Shown here in pieces: positions 27,343-37,872 of a stretch of DNA of 64,000 nt. Source of the DNA: Novosphingobium sp. 9 (GTDB lineage: Bacteria > Pseudomonadota > Alphaproteobacteria > Sphingomonadales > Sphingomonadaceae). The notes beneath the pieces were generated by a model that worked only from the letters and a program-made list of their open reading frames with translations, made no database searches and was not told the origin of the DNA. The first letter of the stretch is position 1, and every line of letters starts with the position of its first letter. Both the position numbers and the translations under genes were made by a program. The stretch covers positions 1,798,501 to 1,862,500 of the forward strand of contig NZ_CP022707.1 of NCBI RefSeq assembly GCF_025340265.1, read 5' to 3'.

Positions 27343-27513
27343 TGCCTTGCCGCCCCGTCGTTACGTGTTCTGCACCCGCTGTCGGTTATGCGCGATATTG
27401 CGGTGCCGGTGAAACGGATAGCCGCAAACAGGTGAGGAAAGCGTGAAATACCTTTCATCCGGACGGGAACGGTGGTCTTGCTACCCGCTCGGGGCGGAGA
27501 TTAAGAGGCGGCG

Positions 27514-28002
27514 ATGATTCGATCCATCTTCTCCAAGACGATTCTCGTCGGGCTTGCACTCGTTGCCGCCGCCGGGACCGGCGCTGCGCATGCCGCCGAT
27601 GACGGCAAGGTGCCCTACTGGGCGACCATCTCGGCAGACAAGGCCTTCCTGCGGGTGGGGCCGGGCAACACGTTCCGGATCAGCTGGGTCTATCGCCGCG
27701 TCGGCCTGCCGGTGAAGGTGATCCGCCGTGAAGGTCCCTGGCGTCTGATCGAGGACCCTTCGGGCACGCAAGGGTGGATGCGCGACCTGCTGCTTTCGCG
27801 CAAGCGCGGGGCGATCGTCATCGGTGACGGGCTGGCGGAGATGCGGACCGGTGAAGGCGGCGCAGGCGGGCTCGCCTGGAAGGTCGAGCCGGGCGTCACC
27901 GGAATGCTCGGTGACTGCAAGCAGGGCTGGTGTTCGTTTGATGCAGGCGGCCACAAGGGTTTCGCGCCCGAAGATCGCCTGTGGGGAACTGTCGCCCCCT
28001 GA
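27514..28002 (+). CDS. Exported SH3-domain protein
   Basis: A 162-residue protein with signal peptide (MIRSIFSKTILVGLALVAAAG...AHA). The SH3-like (SH3_4 type) domains are suggested by SADKAFLRVGPGNTFRISWVYRRVGLPVKVI, WRLIEDPSGTQGWM and a second half with VEPGVTGMLGDCKQGWCSFDAGGHKGF. Bacterial SH3 proteins bind peptidoglycan or envelope partners. The two Cys in CKQGWC may form a periplasmic disulfide. Confidence 0.87.
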   Translation: MIRSIFSKTILVGLALVAAAGTGAAHAADDGKVPYWATISADKAFLRVGPGNTFRISWVYRRVGLPVKVIRREGPWRLIEDPSGTQGWMRDLLLSRKRGAIVIGDGLAEMRTGEGGAGGLAWKVEPGVTGMLGDCKQGWCSFDAGGHKGFAPEDRLWGTVAP

Positions 28003-28025
28003 TGGGGCTTGCAGCGCTGGCCACA

Positions 28026-28058
28026 TGAAAAAGCCCCGCAAAGTTTGCGGGCTTTTCC
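28026..28058. terminator. Bidirectional terminator between SH3 and thiolase genes
   Basis: AAAAAGCCCCGCAAA and TTTGCGGGCTTTT form a stem with one bulged C, flanked by A and T runs. It is placed between convergent genes and can end both transcripts. Confidence 0.75.
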
Positions 28059-28077
28059 TTTTGTTGGGGCGTGAACC

Positions 28078-29271
28078 TCAGGCCAGTTCGAGGGCGACGG
28101 CTGTGGCCTCGCCACCCCCGATGCACAGGCTGGCGATGCCGCGCTTGAGGCCCTTTTCCTTGAGCGCGCCGATCAGCGTGACGAGGATGCGCGATCCCGA
28201 AGCGCCGATCGGATGGCCCAGCGCCGTGGCGCCGCCGTGGATGTTCACCTTGTCGCGCGGGATACCGAGATCCTGCATGGCGAACATCGCGACGCAGGCG
28301 AAAGCCTCGTTGACCTCGAACAGGTCGACATCGCCGACGTCCCAGCCGACCTTCTTGAGCAGCTTGGTGATCGCGCCGACCGGTGCTGTCGTGAACTTCT
28401 GCGGCTCGTGCGAGTGGGCTTCCACACCGATCACGGTGGCGACGGGCGTGTAGCCCTTGTCCGAGGCCACGCTGGCGCGGGTCAGGACGAGCGCGGCGGC
28501 GCCGTCCGAGATCGAGCTGGAGGTGGCTGCCGTGATCGTGCCGTCCTTGGCGAAGGCGGGGCGAAGGGTCGGGATCTTGTCCGGATTGCCCTTGCCGGGC
28601 TGCTCGTCGGTGTCGACCACGACTTCGCCCTTGCGGGTCTTCACCGTGACAGGGACGATTTCGGCAGCGAAGGCGCCCGAGGCGATGGCATCCTGCGCGC
28701 GTTTGAGCGATTCGATCGAATAGCCGTCCTGATCCTCGCGGGTCAGCTGGTACTCGTCGGCGGTGGCCTGTGCGAACGCGCCCATCGAGGCGCTTTCGTA
28801 GGCGTCTTCAAGGCCATCGAGGAACATGTGGTCATAGAGCGTGTCATGCCCCATGCGCGCGCCCGAGCGGTGCTTCTTGGTGAGGTACGGCGCGTTGGTC
28901 ATCGATTCCATGCCGCCCGCGACGATCAGGTCCGCCGACCCGCAGGCCAGGGCCTCGGATGCCATGATGACGGTCTGCATGCCCGAGCCGCAGACCTTGT
29001 TGACAGTGGTGGCCTGGACCGACTTGGGCAGGCCCGCCTTGATTACGGCCTGACGGGCAGGAGCCTGTCCCAGCCCTGCGGAGAGCACGCAGCCCATATA
29101 GGCGCGGTCGATATCCTCGGCAGAGACGCCGGAGCGCTCGACGGCGGCCTTGATCGCGGTGGCGCCCAGTTCGGTGGTGGTGACTTCGGATAGGCTGCCC
29201 TGAAGCCCTCCCATTGGCGTGCGGGCGTAAGAGAGAATGACAATCGGATCGTTCACGGAGATTTGCGGCAT
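28078..29271 (-). CDS. Acetyl-CoA C-acetyltransferase (thiolase)
   Basis: A 397-residue thiolase. The nucleophile Cys is in VNKVCGSGMQTVIMASEA, the His is in HGGATALGHPIGASGSR and the second catalytic Cys is in ASLCIGGGEATAVAL; NEAFA is also present. It condenses two acetyl-CoA or cleaves acetoacetyl-CoA, feeding polyhydroxybutyrate, ketone or fatty acid pathways. The start at MPQISVNDPIVILSYARTPMGG (29271) is preceded by AAAGGCAG. The frame runs 25 codons further but without homology. It is monocistronic in appearance, with no phaB or other pathway gene next to it. Confidence 0.94.
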   Translation of the reverse strand: MPQISVNDPIVILSYARTPMGGLQGSLSEVTTTELGATAIKAAVERSGVSAEDIDRAYMGCVLSAGLGQAPARQAVIKAGLPKSVQATTVNKVCGSGMQTVIMASEALACGSADLIVAGGMESMTNAPYLTKKHRSGARMGHDTLYDHMFLDGLEDAYESASMGAFAQATADEYQLTREDQDGYSIESLKRAQDAIASGAFAAEIVPVTVKTRKGEVVVDTDEQPGKGNPDKIPTLRPAFAKDGTITAATSSSISDGAAALVLTRASVASDKGYTPVATVIGVEAHSHEPQKFTTAPVGAITKLLKKVGWDVGDVDLFEVNEAFACVAMFAMQDLGIPRDKVNIHGGATALGHPIGASGSRILVTLIGALKEKGLKRGIASLCIGGGEATAVALELA

Positions 29272-29744
29272 TTGCTGCCTTTCGCTCGGGGTGGAAACGG
29301 GATTTTCTCTTCGCGAAGAGATAGGCAGCGACCGATTCAAAAGCAATGTGCGAGGATTGCCGTCATAAAGAAGGCGCGGGGGTGGGCGATCTTCGGTCTT
29401 CCGCGAGAGAGTCGTGGTTCAACGAATGTACTGATTGGTTACTTCGTGATTTAAAATTTTTCGAAATTTATCTTCTCGCCCCATTTGCGCATGGCGCGTG
29501 CAGTTTCATGCAACCCCTAGGACACTTTGTCACACCTAACCCCGCAGTCTAGGCCGATTGTGGGTGAGATCGGGGGCTGTCTCAATGCAGGTACAATTGG
29601 CTAGAGTCCCTCAAATCCCGGCGCAAATTCGCACTTGCCGGGCTTGCGGACAGGGGTAGGCTGGCCTAAGGACGCGGCCAACGGCAGGGCTTTCCATGAC
29701 AATTGAGTCCGAACAACGCCGCAGCGGTATGAGGCCAGAAAACC
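29272..29744. other. Intergenic region upstream of the nuo operon (no gene seen)
   Basis: About 470 bases between the divergent thiolase and nuoA genes hold no convincing ORF. A notably AT-rich patch (about 29445-29475) is followed by GC-rich sequence leading into nuoA. This is the expected place for the main nuo promoter and any upstream activator sites, and for the thiolase promoter at the left end. A small RNA cannot be excluded. Confidence 0.5.
29644..29672 (+). promoter_or_regulatory. Candidate nuo operon promoter
   Basis: TTGCGG (29644-29649) and TAAGGA (29667-29672) are separated by 17 bp, about 75 bp upstream of the nuoA start. The -10 is a weak match. Prediction by eye. Confidence 0.3.
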
Positions 29745-30119
29745 TTGACTGATCTGACACAATATCTCCCGATCCTGATCTTTATGGTCATCGCCGTCGG
29801 GCTCTCCTCGATCATCGTTTTTCTTCCGATGGCCGTGTCCCGACTGACGGGTACAAGTAAGCCGAATGCCGAAAAGCTGAGCGAGTACGAGTGCGGTTTT
29901 CCCGCGTTCGAGGACCCGCGCAGCCAGTTCGATGTGCGCTTCTATCTGGTCGCCATCCTGTTCATCATTTTCGATATCGAGGCTGCCTTCCTGTTTCCCT
30001 GGGCCGTGTCGCTCAAGTTCACGGGCTGGGCCGGCTGGATCACCATGATGGTGTTTCTGGGTGAATTGGCGATCGGTCTCGTCTATGCACTCAAGAAGGG
30101 GGCTCTGGACTGGGAATGA
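29745..30119 (+). CDS. nuoA: NADH-quinone oxidoreductase subunit A
   Basis: A 124-residue membrane subunit of Complex I with three helices. [32 protein letters not shown] is the NuoA/ND3 signature and contains the loop Cys at the quinone-cavity entrance. The start is TTG 29745 (read as Met, then TDLTQYLP). It overlaps nuoB by the ATGA stop/start. First gene of a polycistron running with overlaps or very short gaps to at least nuoN. Confidence 0.96.
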   Translation: MTDLTQYLPILIFMVIAVGLSSIIVFLPMAVSRLTGTSKPNAEKLSEYECGFPAFEDPRSQFDVRFYLVAILFIIFDIEAAFLFPWAVSLKFTGWAGWITMMVFLGELAIGLVYALKKGALDWE

Positions 30120-30682
30120 GCACGCTCGTTAACTCTGCGGGACAGCCGCTTCCCGTGAACGCCGCCGGTGGAGCCGTTGTCGCTCCCGATCAGGCGTTCT
30201 TCAAGGATCTCAATCAGGAAGTGTCCGACAAGGGCTTCCTGATCACGACGACCGAGGAACTGTTCCAGTGGGCCCGTACCGGTTCGCTGTGGTGGATGAG
30301 CTTCGGTCTGGCCTGTTGTGCGGTGGAGATGATCCACGCCAGCATGCCGCGTTACGACATGGAGCGCTTCGGTGCCGCGCCGCGTGCGTCTCCGCGACAG
30401 TCGGACGTGATGATCGTGGCGGGCACGCTGTGCAACAAGATGGCGCCTGCGCTGCGCAAGGTCTACGACCAGATGTCGGAGCCCAAGTACGTCATCTCGA
30501 TGGGCTCGTGCGCGAACGGCGGTGGGTACTACCACTATAGCTATTCGGTCGTGCGCGGCTGTGATCGCATCGTTCCGGTCGATATCTACGTGCCGGGCTG
30601 CCCGCCGACCGCCGAAGCGCTGCTCTATGGTGTGATGCAGTTGCAGCGCAAGATCCGCCGCGTCGGCACGCTCGAAAGGTAA
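30116..30682 (+). CDS. nuoB: NADH-quinone oxidoreductase subunit B
   Basis: A 188-residue peripheral-arm subunit that carries Fe-S cluster N2, the last electron carrier before quinone. Cluster ligands are visible: the tandem Cys in GLACCAVEM, Cys in [10 protein letters not shown] and Cys in [14 protein letters not shown] overlaps the nuoA stop (ATGA). nuoC follows after 8 bp. Confidence 0.97.
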   Translation: MSTLVNSAGQPLPVNAAGGAVVAPDQAFFKDLNQEVSDKGFLITTTEELFQWARTGSLWWMSFGLACCAVEMIHASMPRYDMERFGAAPRASPRQSDVMIVAGTLCNKMAPALRKVYDQMSEPKYVISMGSCANGGGYYHYSYSVVRGCDRIVPVDIYVPGCPPTAEALLYGVMQLQRKIRRVGTLER

Positions 30683-30690
30683 TCGCCAGG

Positions 30691-31428
30691 ATGCCCGTTC
30701 TGCATTCCGCCCCCAAGTTCGCCTCGAACGAGGGTGTGCTCGACACGCTTTCCGCCGCGCTCGGGACCATGCTCGTTTCCGCGACGGAGGAGCATGGCGA
30801 AATCCTGCTCACCGTTGCTCGCGACGAGATCGAGAGCGCCTTGCGCCTGCTGCGCGATGGCTACGAATACCAGCAGTTGATGGAAATGGCCGGTGCCGAC
30901 TACCCGTCGCGCCCCGAGCGTTTCGAAGTCGTCTACATGCTGCTTTCGCTGACGAAGAACCATCGCATCATGGTCAAGGTCTCCGCGTCCGAGAGGACGC
31001 AGGTGCCGACGGTCACGACGCTGTGGCCGAACGCCGGCTGGCTCGAACGCGAAATCTTCGATCTGTATGGCGTGATCTTCGCCGGAAATCAGGACCTGCG
31101 CCGTATCCTCACCGATTACGGCTTCGAAGGGCATCCGTTCCGCAAGGACTTCCCGCTGACCGGCTATGTCGAGCTGCGCTATTCCGACGAGGAACAGCGC
31201 GTGGTCTACGAACCGGTCCAGCTGCCGCAGGATCTTCGCCAGTTCGACTTCATGAGCCCCTGGGAAGGCGCTGACTATATCCTGCCGGGCGACGAGAAGG
31301 CGGCACAGCAGCCCGCTCCTCCGCCGGTTGCCGAGCCCAAGACGACCGAGAAGAAGGGCGAGAGCGGCGCGGGCGAACCCGCTGACTCCAAGGCCGCCGC
31401 GCCTTCCAAGAAGGAGGATGACAAGTGA
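30691..31428 (+). CDS. nuoC: NADH-quinone oxidoreductase subunit C
   Basis: A 245-residue 30-kDa-type subunit of the peripheral arm. The signature is [40 protein letters not shown]. The C terminus is a long Pro/Ala/Lys/Glu-rich tail (about 45 residues) that looks disordered and is longer than in many homologues. NuoC is separate from NuoD here, unlike the fused NuoCD of E. coli. The stop overlaps the nuoD GTG start. Confidence 0.96.
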   Translation: MPVLHSAPKFASNEGVLDTLSAALGTMLVSATEEHGEILLTVARDEIESALRLLRDGYEYQQLMEMAGADYPSRPERFEVVYMLLSLTKNHRIMVKVSASERTQVPTVTTLWPNAGWLEREIFDLYGVIFAGNQDLRRILTDYGFEGHPFRKDFPLTGYVELRYSDEEQRVVYEPVQLPQDLRQFDFMSPWEGADYILPGDEKAAQQPAPPPVAEPKTTEKKGESGAGEPADSKAAAPSKKEDDK

Positions 31429-32636
31429 GCATGCAGCTCGAACAGTCGCCGACCACCGGCGATGAGGTCATCACCAACTACACGATCAACTTCGGGCCGC
31501 AGCACCCTGCGGCGCACGGCGTGCTGCGCATGGTCATGGAGCTTGACGGCGAGATCGTCGAGCGTATCGACCCGCACGTCGGCCTGCTGCATCGCGGCAC
31601 CGAAAAGCTGATCGAGCACAAGACCTACACGCAGGCGCTGCCGTATTTCGATCGTCTGGACTATTCCTCGCCGCTGGCCATGGAATATTCCTACGTTCTG
31701 GCGGTCGAGAAGCTGCTGAACGTCGAAGTGCCGCTGCGCGCGCAGTACCTGCGCGTGATGTTCGCGGAACTGACCCGCATTTCCAACCACATGATGAACA
31801 TCGGATCGCATGTGATGGACGTCGGCGCGATGACGCCGATGCTCTGGTACTTCGAAATCCGCGAGGATCTGCTCAACTTCTTCGAGCGCGCTTCGGGCGC
31901 CCGCATGCACTCGGCCTGGTTCCGTCCCGGCGGCGTGCATCAGGACGTGCCGCTCAAGCTGCTGGTCGATATCGGCGAGTGGCTGGATACGCGCTTTCCC
32001 AAGCTGTTCGAGGAAGGCTGCAAGCTGTGGATGGACAACCGCATCTTCAAGCAGCGCAATGCCGACATCGGCAAGATCTCGCGTGAGGATGCGATTGCCT
32101 GGGGCTTCTCGGGGCCGATGATCCGCGCGACCGGGCTTGCCTGGGATATCCGCAAGAGCCAGCCTTACGACGTCTATGACCGGATGGACTTCGAGATTCC
32201 GGTGGGCAGCCATTCGGACTGCTACGATCGCATCATGGTGCGCGTCGAGGAAGTCCGCCAGTCCGCGCGCATCGTGCGCCAGTGCCTGAACGAGCTGCCC
32301 GAAGGCCCGACGATGACCACCGATCGCAAGGTCGGACCGCCCAAGCGCGGCGAGATGAAGAGCTCGATGGAATCGCTGATCCATCACTTCAAGCTCTACA
32401 CCGAAGGCTATCACGTGCCTGCGGGTGAAGTGTACGTCGCCACAGAAAGTCCCAAGGGTGAGTTCGGCGTCTATCTGGTCTCGGACGGCACCAACAAGCC
32501 GTACCGCTGCAAGATCCGCCCGACCGCGTTTTCACACCTTCAAGCCATGGATTTCCTGAGCAGGGGCCACATGCTGCCCGACGCGACCGCGATCCTGGGC
32601 GCAATGGACATCGTGTTCGGCGAGTGCGACCGATGA
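31425..32636 (+). CDS. nuoD: NADH-quinone oxidoreductase subunit D
   Basis: A 403-residue 49-kDa subunit forming the quinone site with NuoB. Typical blocks are [44 protein letters not shown] and the C-terminal EGPTMT...[26 protein letters not shown] 31425 is the preferred start: a strong AGGAGG (31412-31417) lies 7 bases upstream and the codon overlaps the nuoC stop. ATG 31431 would be spaced too far. Confidence 0.96.
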   Translation: MSMQLEQSPTTGDEVITNYTINFGPQHPAAHGVLRMVMELDGEIVERIDPHVGLLHRGTEKLIEHKTYTQALPYFDRLDYSSPLAMEYSYVLAVEKLLNVEVPLRAQYLRVMFAELTRISNHMMNIGSHVMDVGAMTPMLWYFEIREDLLNFFERASGARMHSAWFRPGGVHQDVPLKLLVDIGEWLDTRFPKLFEEGCKLWMDNRIFKQRNADIGKISREDAIAWGFSGPMIRATGLAWDIRKSQPYDVYDRMDFEIPVGSHSDCYDRIMVRVEEVRQSARIVRQCLNELPEGPTMTTDRKVGPPKRGEMKSSMESLIHHFKLYTEGYHVPAGEVYVATESPKGEFGVYLVSDGTNKPYRCKIRPTAFSHLQAMDFLSRGHMLPDATAILGAMDIVFGECDR

Positions 32637-32983
32637 GCAATCTCGACACCGCAAAGGCGATGATCGCGGCCTACAATGCGCAGGACGTCGATACTTACGT
32701 TTCGTACATGACCGATGCGGCCTGCGAGGCGAACTATCGCGGCGACGTGGTTCGCGAAGGCAAGGAAGGCACGCGTTCGGGCCTTGCTGCAGCTTTCGCG
32801 CGCTGGCCGCAGAACCGCGCCGAGATCGTCGAGGCGCAGGCCATCGGGGCTTACGTCCTGATGCGCGAGCATGTGACGCGCGGCCCCGCCACTGACGGTT
32901 CGGCACTGGTCGAACCGTTCGACGTTGTGGCCGTCTACAGCTTCGAGGGCGACAAGTGCTCGCGCGTGGAGTTCATCCGATGA
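32633..32983 (+). CDS. SnoaL/NTF2-like protein inside the nuo operon
   Basis: A 116-residue protein with the NTF2-like alpha+beta cone pattern: [27 protein letters not shown] at the N terminus, then strands such as [17 protein letters not shown] and [19 protein letters not shown]. Family members include SnoaL cyclases, ketosteroid isomerase-like enzymes and binding proteins, so no activity can be assigned. ATG overlaps the nuoD stop and the TGA overlaps the next start, so it is translationally coupled to Complex I genes. It may be an assembly or accessory factor; that is inference. Confidence 0.82.
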   Translation: MSNLDTAKAMIAAYNAQDVDTYVSYMTDAACEANYRGDVVREGKEGTRSGLAAAFARWPQNRAEIVEAQAIGAYVLMREHVTRGPATDGSALVEPFDVVAVYSFEGDKCSRVEFIR

Positions 32984-33180
32984 AGATGAACACTCTCGAT
33001 CTCGCCCGCGTCTGGGCGGCGATCACCGGGCTGCTGCTCGCCGTTACGTATTTCGGGATGCTCTACGTCCGGGCAAATCCCTCGCCGGTGCTGGCCATGC
33101 TGGTCACGGCCATCGGTGGTTTTGAATTGTTTCTGTTCGGCCAGGACGAATGGCTGAAGCGCAGGGGTAAGCATGGCTGA
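32980..33180 (+). CDS. Small membrane protein (66 aa) inside the nuo operon
   Basis: A 66-residue protein with two hydrophobic helices (VWAAITGLLLAVTYFGMLYV and VLAMLVTAIGGFELFLFG) and a basic C-terminal tail ending WLKRRGKHG. It has no family I recognise. It overlaps both neighbours: ATGA with the SnoaL-like gene, and 8 bp with nuoE. Position and coupling suggest a Complex I accessory or assembly protein. ATG 32980 is chosen from the overlap; the frame extends only eight codons upstream. Confidence 0.75.
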   Translation: MKMNTLDLARVWAAITGLLLAVTYFGMLYVRANPSPVLAMLVTAIGGFELFLFGQDEWLKRRGKHG

Positions 33181-33841
33181 CCGCTACATCGAACCCGAAA
33201 CGCCCGAACTGCGGGCGCGCTGGGGTAATTTTGCCTGGACTGCCGAGAATGCCGAGAAGGCGAAGCAGATCGTTGCGCGCTATCCCGAGGGGCGTCAGCG
33301 CTCGGCGGTGATGCCGCTGCTCGATCTTGCCCAGCGTCAGGTCGGCGCGGAAGAGAACACGCAGGGCTGGCTGCCGATCCCGGTGATGGAATATATCGCC
33401 GGTTATCTGGGTATGCCGATCATTCGCGTGGTCGAGGTCGCCTCGTTCTACACGATGTATAACATCGCGCCGATCGGCCGTTTCCACGTGCAGGTCTGCG
33501 GCACCACGCCGTGCATGCTGCGCGGCTCGGACGATCTGATCTCGGCCTGCAAGAAGCGCGGCATGAAGGCCGGGCACATCACCGAGGACGGCTTGTGGTC
33601 GTTCACCGAGGTCGAGTGCATGGGCAACTGCGCCTCTGCGCCGATGGTGCAGATCAACGACGACAACTACGAGGACCTGACGGTCGAGCGTCTCGATGCC
33701 GTGCTGGACGCGCTGGCGCGTGGCGAGAGCCCGAAGGCCGGAACGCAGGAGCCGGGCCGTCACACTGTCGAGCCTTCGGGCGGTCCGACCACGCTCGTCG
33801 CCATGACCTCGGGCAACCATGACTACCGGAGTGAGTGGTAA
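33173..33841 (+). CDS. nuoE: NADH-quinone oxidoreductase subunit E
   Basis: A 222-residue thioredoxin-like 24-kDa subunit holding the 2Fe-2S cluster N1a. Ligand cysteines are in [12 protein letters not shown] and [13 protein letters not shown]-terminal extension rich in Gly/Pro/Thr follows the domain. It works with NuoF in NADH oxidation. Its start overlaps the small membrane protein gene, and its TAA overlaps the nuoF ATG. Confidence 0.96.
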   Translation: MADRYIEPETPELRARWGNFAWTAENAEKAKQIVARYPEGRQRSAVMPLLDLAQRQVGAEENTQGWLPIPVMEYIAGYLGMPIIRVVEVASFYTMYNIAPIGRFHVQVCGTTPCMLRGSDDLISACKKRGMKAGHITEDGLWSFTEVECMGNCASAPMVQINDDNYEDLTVERLDAVLDALARGESPKAGTQEPGRHTVEPSGGPTTLVAMTSGNHDYRSEW

Positions 33842-35148
33842 TGGCTCTCCTCGATAAGGACCGCATCTTCACGAACCTCTACGGCTTCCAGCCGTGGAAC
33901 CTGAAGGAAGCGCAGGCGCGCGGCGCGTGGGACGGCACCAAGGACATCATCGCGCGCGGACGCGATGCCATCATCGACGAGATGAAGGCATCGGGCCTGC
34001 GCGGTCGTGGCGGTGCGGGCTTCCCCACCGGCATGAAGTGGTCGTTCATGCCCAAGCAGGCGCCGGTCGATCAGAACGGCAATCCCAAGCCCAGCTTCCT
34101 CGTGATCAACGCGGACGAATCCGAGCCCGGCTCGTGCAAGGATCGCGAGATACTGCGCCACGACCCGCACCTTCTGCTCGAAGGCGCGCTGGTCGCGGGC
34201 TTCGCGATGGGCGCGCGGGCGGCCTACATCTACATTCGCGGCGAATATATCCGTGAGGCGGAAACGCTGTTCGCGGCGCGCGACGAAGCCTATGCGGCGG
34301 GTCTGCTGGGCAAGAACGCCTGCGGGTCGGGCTACGACTTCGACGTCTTCGTCCATCGCGGTGCGGGCGCCTATATCTGCGGCGAAGAGACCGCGATGCT
34401 CGAAAGCCTCGAAGGCAAGAAGGGCCAGCCGCGCCTCAAGCCGCCGTTCCCGGCAGGTGCAGGCCTCTATGGCTGCCCGACGACGGTGAACAACGTGGAA
34501 TCGATCGCGGTTTCGCCGACGATCCTGCGTCGCGGCGCTGCGTGGTTCTCCAGCTTCGGGCGGGAGAACAACAAGGGCACCAAGCTCTTCCAGATCAGCG
34601 GGCACGTGAACCTTCCCTGCGTGGTCGAGGAAGAGATGTCGATCCCGTTCAGCGAACTGATCGAAAAGCACTGCGGCGGCATTCGTGGCGGCAAGGACAA
34701 CCTCCTAGCGGTGATCCCCGGCGGTTCGTCGGTGCCGCTGGTGCCTGCCGAGCAGATCTGGGACGCGCCGATGGATTACGACGGCCTCAAGGCTGTCGGC
34801 TCAGGCCTCGGCACCGCAGCGGTCATTGTCATGGACAAGTCCACCGATATCGTCCGCGCGATCAGCCGTATTTCGGCGTTCTACAAGCACGAGAGCTGCG
34901 GCCAGTGCACGCCGTGCCGCGAAGGCACGGGCTGGATGTGGCGCATGATGGAGCGCCTGCGCACCGGTGACGCGGCTGTCGAGGAGATCGACATGCTGCA
35001 GCAGGTGACCAAGCAGGTCGAAGGCCACACCATCTGCGCGCTGGGCGATGCGGCGGCATGGCCGATCCAGGGCCTGATCCGTCACTTCCGTCCCGAGCTT
35101 GAGCGTCGCATCGGTGAACGTCACGGCCTGCCGGAGGCGGCGGAATGA
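33841..35148 (+). CDS. nuoF: NADH-quinone oxidoreductase subunit F
   Basis: A 435-residue 51-kDa subunit that binds NADH and FMN and carries 4Fe-4S cluster N3. The nucleotide and flavin site is [18 protein letters not shown], with [14 protein letters not shown] following. The cluster cysteines are in [12 protein letters not shown] and a distal Cys in [13 protein letters not shown] 33841 overlaps the nuoE stop (TAATG); an in-frame GTG two codons earlier is unlikely. The stop overlaps the start of an inserted exported-protein gene. Confidence 0.97.
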   Translation: MALLDKDRIFTNLYGFQPWNLKEAQARGAWDGTKDIIARGRDAIIDEMKASGLRGRGGAGFPTGMKWSFMPKQAPVDQNGNPKPSFLVINADESEPGSCKDREILRHDPHLLLEGALVAGFAMGARAAYIYIRGEYIREAETLFAARDEAYAAGLLGKNACGSGYDFDVFVHRGAGAYICGEETAMLESLEGKKGQPRLKPPFPAGAGLYGCPTTVNNVESIAVSPTILRRGAAWFSSFGRENNKGTKLFQISGHVNLPCVVEEEMSIPFSELIEKHCGGIRGGKDNLLAVIPGGSSVPLVPAEQIWDAPMDYDGLKAVGSGLGTAAVIVMDKSTDIVRAISRISAFYKHESCGQCTPCREGTGWMWRMMERLRTGDAAVEEIDMLQQVTKQVEGHTICALGDAAAWPIQGLIRHFRPELERRIGERHGLPEAAE

Positions 35149-35849
35149 AGACGCTGCGCGCAACAGGAGGACTTTTCGGAGCCCTTGCGCTGGCAATCGT
35201 CGGCGCGGGAGCATCTGCGCCTGCGTTGGCCGATCCGGGCGCGGAGAACACCCTCGCACTGGAAGCGCTGCACAATTACGCGCTGTGCGCGGTGCAGCGC
35301 ACGCCCGATGGTGCGGTCAAGCTTCTGGCCATGGACCACACCTCTTCGGAGTATAACGCGGAACTCAGGCGCTTTGCCAAGGGCCACAGTTACTGCACGC
35401 GTACGGGAACGGAGCTGAAGTTCACCGGACTGCCGTTCGCCGGCGATCTTGCCGAGGCCGTTCTGGCGACCCGGTACGAAGGGCGTTCGCTTGCGAATGC
35501 CGCGGCCGCGCTGGATGCCGAACGCAGGAAGGCGGCAGGACAGGACGCGGACGGCAAGCCCGTCGATGCCCCGACCTTCCGCGCCTTTGCCGCTTCGCAC
35601 GCGGATACCGTCTCGGAGGCTGTCGGCCTTTGCGTGGTGTTGCAAAAGCCCGATGCAGTCGCAGCGTTGCTCAAGACTTCGCCCAATTCGCCTGAGGAAC
35701 TGGCAGCGCTCCAGCCTACCGGCGCCGACCTTCCCGGCTGTGTGCCCGAAGGCGTGACCATGAAGCTCAACCGTCCGGCGGTCCGCGCGATGTACGCGCT
35801 TGGTGCCTACCGCCTGCTGGCCGGTCCCCAAGTCCACCCGGAAGGCTGA
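35145..35849 (+). CDS. Hypothetical exported protein (234 aa) between nuoF and nuoG
   Basis: I do not recognise this family. It begins with a clear signal peptide ([29 protein letters not shown]). The mature part is about 205 residues, mostly helical, with four cysteines ([32 protein letters not shown]) that could form two disulfides in the periplasm. It overlaps nuoF by ATGA and ends 4 bp before nuoG, so it is expressed with Complex I. A periplasmic protein inside a respiratory operon suggests assembly or envelope coupling, but this is speculation. Confidence 0.75.
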   Translation: MKTLRATGGLFGALALAIVGAGASAPALADPGAENTLALEALHNYALCAVQRTPDGAVKLLAMDHTSSEYNAELRRFAKGHSYCTRTGTELKFTGLPFAGDLAEAVLATRYEGRSLANAAAALDAERRKAAGQDADGKPVDAPTFRAFAASHADTVSEAVGLCVVLQKPDAVAALLKTSPNSPEELAALQPTGADLPGCVPEGVTMKLNRPAVRAMYALGAYRLLAGPQVHPEG

Positions 35850-35853
35850 AACG

Positions 35854-37872
35854 ATGCCAAAAGTCAAAGTTGACGGCGTAGAGCTCGAAGTTCCGGCAGG
35901 CGCCACCGTGCTGCAGGCCTGCGAGCTTGCCGGCAAGGAAATCCCGCGTTTCTGCTATCATGAGCGGCTGTCCATCGCGGGCAACTGCCGCATGTGCCTT
36001 GTCGAGGTGAAGCCCGGACCGCCTAAGCCGCAGGCTTCCTGCGCGCTTCCCGCCGCCGAAGGCCAGGAGATCCGCACGGACTCCGAAATGGTCAAGAAGG
36101 CGCGCGAAGGGGTGATGGAGTTCCTCCTCATCAATCACCCGCTCGATTGCCCGATCTGCGATCAGGGCGGCGAGTGCGATCTTCAGGACCAGTCGATGGC
36201 CTATGGTCGCGGCGCTTCGCGGTATCACGAGCACAAGCGCGCCGTGACCGAGAAGTACATGGGGCCGCTGATCCGCACGCAGATGACCCGCTGCATCCAC
36301 TGCACCCGTTGCGTCCGCTTCTCGGAGCAGATCGCGGGCGTCAGCGAGATCGGCGCGCTCTATCGCGGCGAGAACATGCAGATCACGACTTATCTCGAAC
36401 AGGCTGCGAAGCACGAGATGTCGGCCAATGTGATCGATCTGTGCCCGGTCGGCGCGCTTACCTCGCGTCCTTACGCGTTCGAAGCACGCCCGTGGGAACT
36501 GAAGAAGACGCTCGGCATCGACGTGTCCGACGCGTGCGGCGCGAACATTCGCATCGACGCGCGCGGCCGCGAAGTCCTGCGCATCCTTCCGCGCATCAAC
36601 GATGACGTGAACGAGGAATGGATCAGCGACAAGGCGCGGTATCAGGTCGATGGCCTGATGAAGCGCCGCCTCGACAGGCCCTATCTGCGCCGTGACGGCA
36701 AGCTCGTTCCGGCAACTTGGAGCGAGGCGTTCTCCGCCATCGCCACGCTGAATCCGGGGGCGTCGATCGCGGCTGTCGCAGGCGACATGGTCGATTGCGA
36801 AACGATGTTCGCCGCCAAGGCACTCGTCGGCGCGCTGGGCTCGGACCTGCTCGAAGGCCGCCAGACCGGCATGGACTACGATACGTCCAGCCTCGCGTCG
36901 GTGAACTTCAACACGACGTTTTCGGGAATCGAAACCGCCGATGCGATCCTGATCGTCGGCTCGATGGTCCGTTGGGAAGCGCCGCTGGTCAACGTTCGCC
37001 TGCGCAAGGCCGTGCGTCGCGGCGCCAAGGTGTTCCTGATCGGCCCCGAGTGGGAAACCACGTTCGGCGGCGAGTTCCTCGGCGAAGACCTGTCGGTACT
37101 CGGCAACCTGCCGCAGCATGTTGCCGAGGCGCTGTCGAACGCATCGCGTCCGGCCATGATCCTGGGCGGTGCGGCACTGGGCAGGGGCGGCCTTGAAGCC
37201 GGACTTGCTGCAGCCGCGCAGTTCAACCTCGTGCGCACGCTGGAGGATGGTTCGAGCTGGAACGGTTTCAACGTCCTGCACATGGCGGCAGCCCGCATGG
37301 GCGGCCTGATGCTCGGTTTCGCGCAGAAGGGCGGCATCGCCGATCTCGTGGCGGCAAAGCCCAAGGTCCTGATCTCGCTCGGCGCCGACGAAGTGGACTA
37401 TGCCAGGTTCGCGGATTCGATGATCGTCTACATCGGCCACCACGGTGACAAGGCTGCCCACGCGGCTGACGTCATCCTGCCGGGCGCGGCCTTCACCGAG
37501 AAGGCCGGCACTTACGTCAACACCGAAGGCCGCGTGCAGCTTTCCGACAAGGCGGTGTTCGCACCGGGCGATGCGCGCGAGGACTGGACGATCCTTCGTG
37601 CGATGGCCGATGCCTTTGGCGTGAATGTCGGGTTCGACAGCTTCGATGAACTGCGAAATGCAATGATTTCAGCGGTTCCTGCACTTGGCGTCGAAGATCT
37701 GGTGGATTACGGCACGGCTCTCAACGCCGGGGGCGGTTCCGCATCCGGTGCGATTGCCTATCCGATCAAGGACTTCTACATGACCAACCCCATCGCCCGC
37801 GCCAGCGCGACGATGCAGCAATGCTCGGCGGAGCTGTTGCATGGCGAAGAGATCGCGGAGGCCGCGGAATGA
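35854..37872 (+). CDS. nuoG: NADH-quinone oxidoreductase subunit G
   Basis: A 672-residue 75-kDa subunit. The N-terminal 2Fe-2S ferredoxin domain has [20 protein letters not shown], then the His-containing 4Fe-4S motif [19 protein letters not shown], then the second 4Fe-4S site [10 protein letters not shown] with a later Cys ([10 protein letters not shown]). The rest is a molybdopterin-oxidoreductase-like fold without cofactor. The start ATG 35854 ([13 protein letters not shown]) matches the family. The stop overlaps nuoH (ATGA). Confidence 0.97.
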   Translation: MPKVKVDGVELEVPAGATVLQACELAGKEIPRFCYHERLSIAGNCRMCLVEVKPGPPKPQASCALPAAEGQEIRTDSEMVKKAREGVMEFLLINHPLDCPICDQGGECDLQDQSMAYGRGASRYHEHKRAVTEKYMGPLIRTQMTRCIHCTRCVRFSEQIAGVSEIGALYRGENMQITTYLEQAAKHEMSANVIDLCPVGALTSRPYAFEARPWELKKTLGIDVSDACGANIRIDARGREVLRILPRINDDVNEEWISDKARYQVDGLMKRRLDRPYLRRDGKLVPATWSEAFSAIATLNPGASIAAVAGDMVDCETMFAAKALVGALGSDLLEGRQTGMDYDTSSLASVNFNTTFSGIETADAILIVGSMVRWEAPLVNVRLRKAVRRGAKVFLIGPEWETTFGGEFLGEDLSVLGNLPQHVAEALSNASRPAMILGGAALGRGGLEAGLAAAAQFNLVRTLEDGSSWNGFNVLHMAAARMGGLMLGFAQKGGIADLVAAKPKVLISLGADEVDYARFADSMIVYIGHHGDKAAHAADVILPGAAFTEKAGTYVNTEGRVQLSDKAVFAPGDAREDWTILRAMADAFGVNVGFDSFDELRNAMISAVPALGVEDLVDYGTALNAGGGSASGAIAYPIKDFYMTNPIARASATMQQCSAELLHGEEIAEAAE

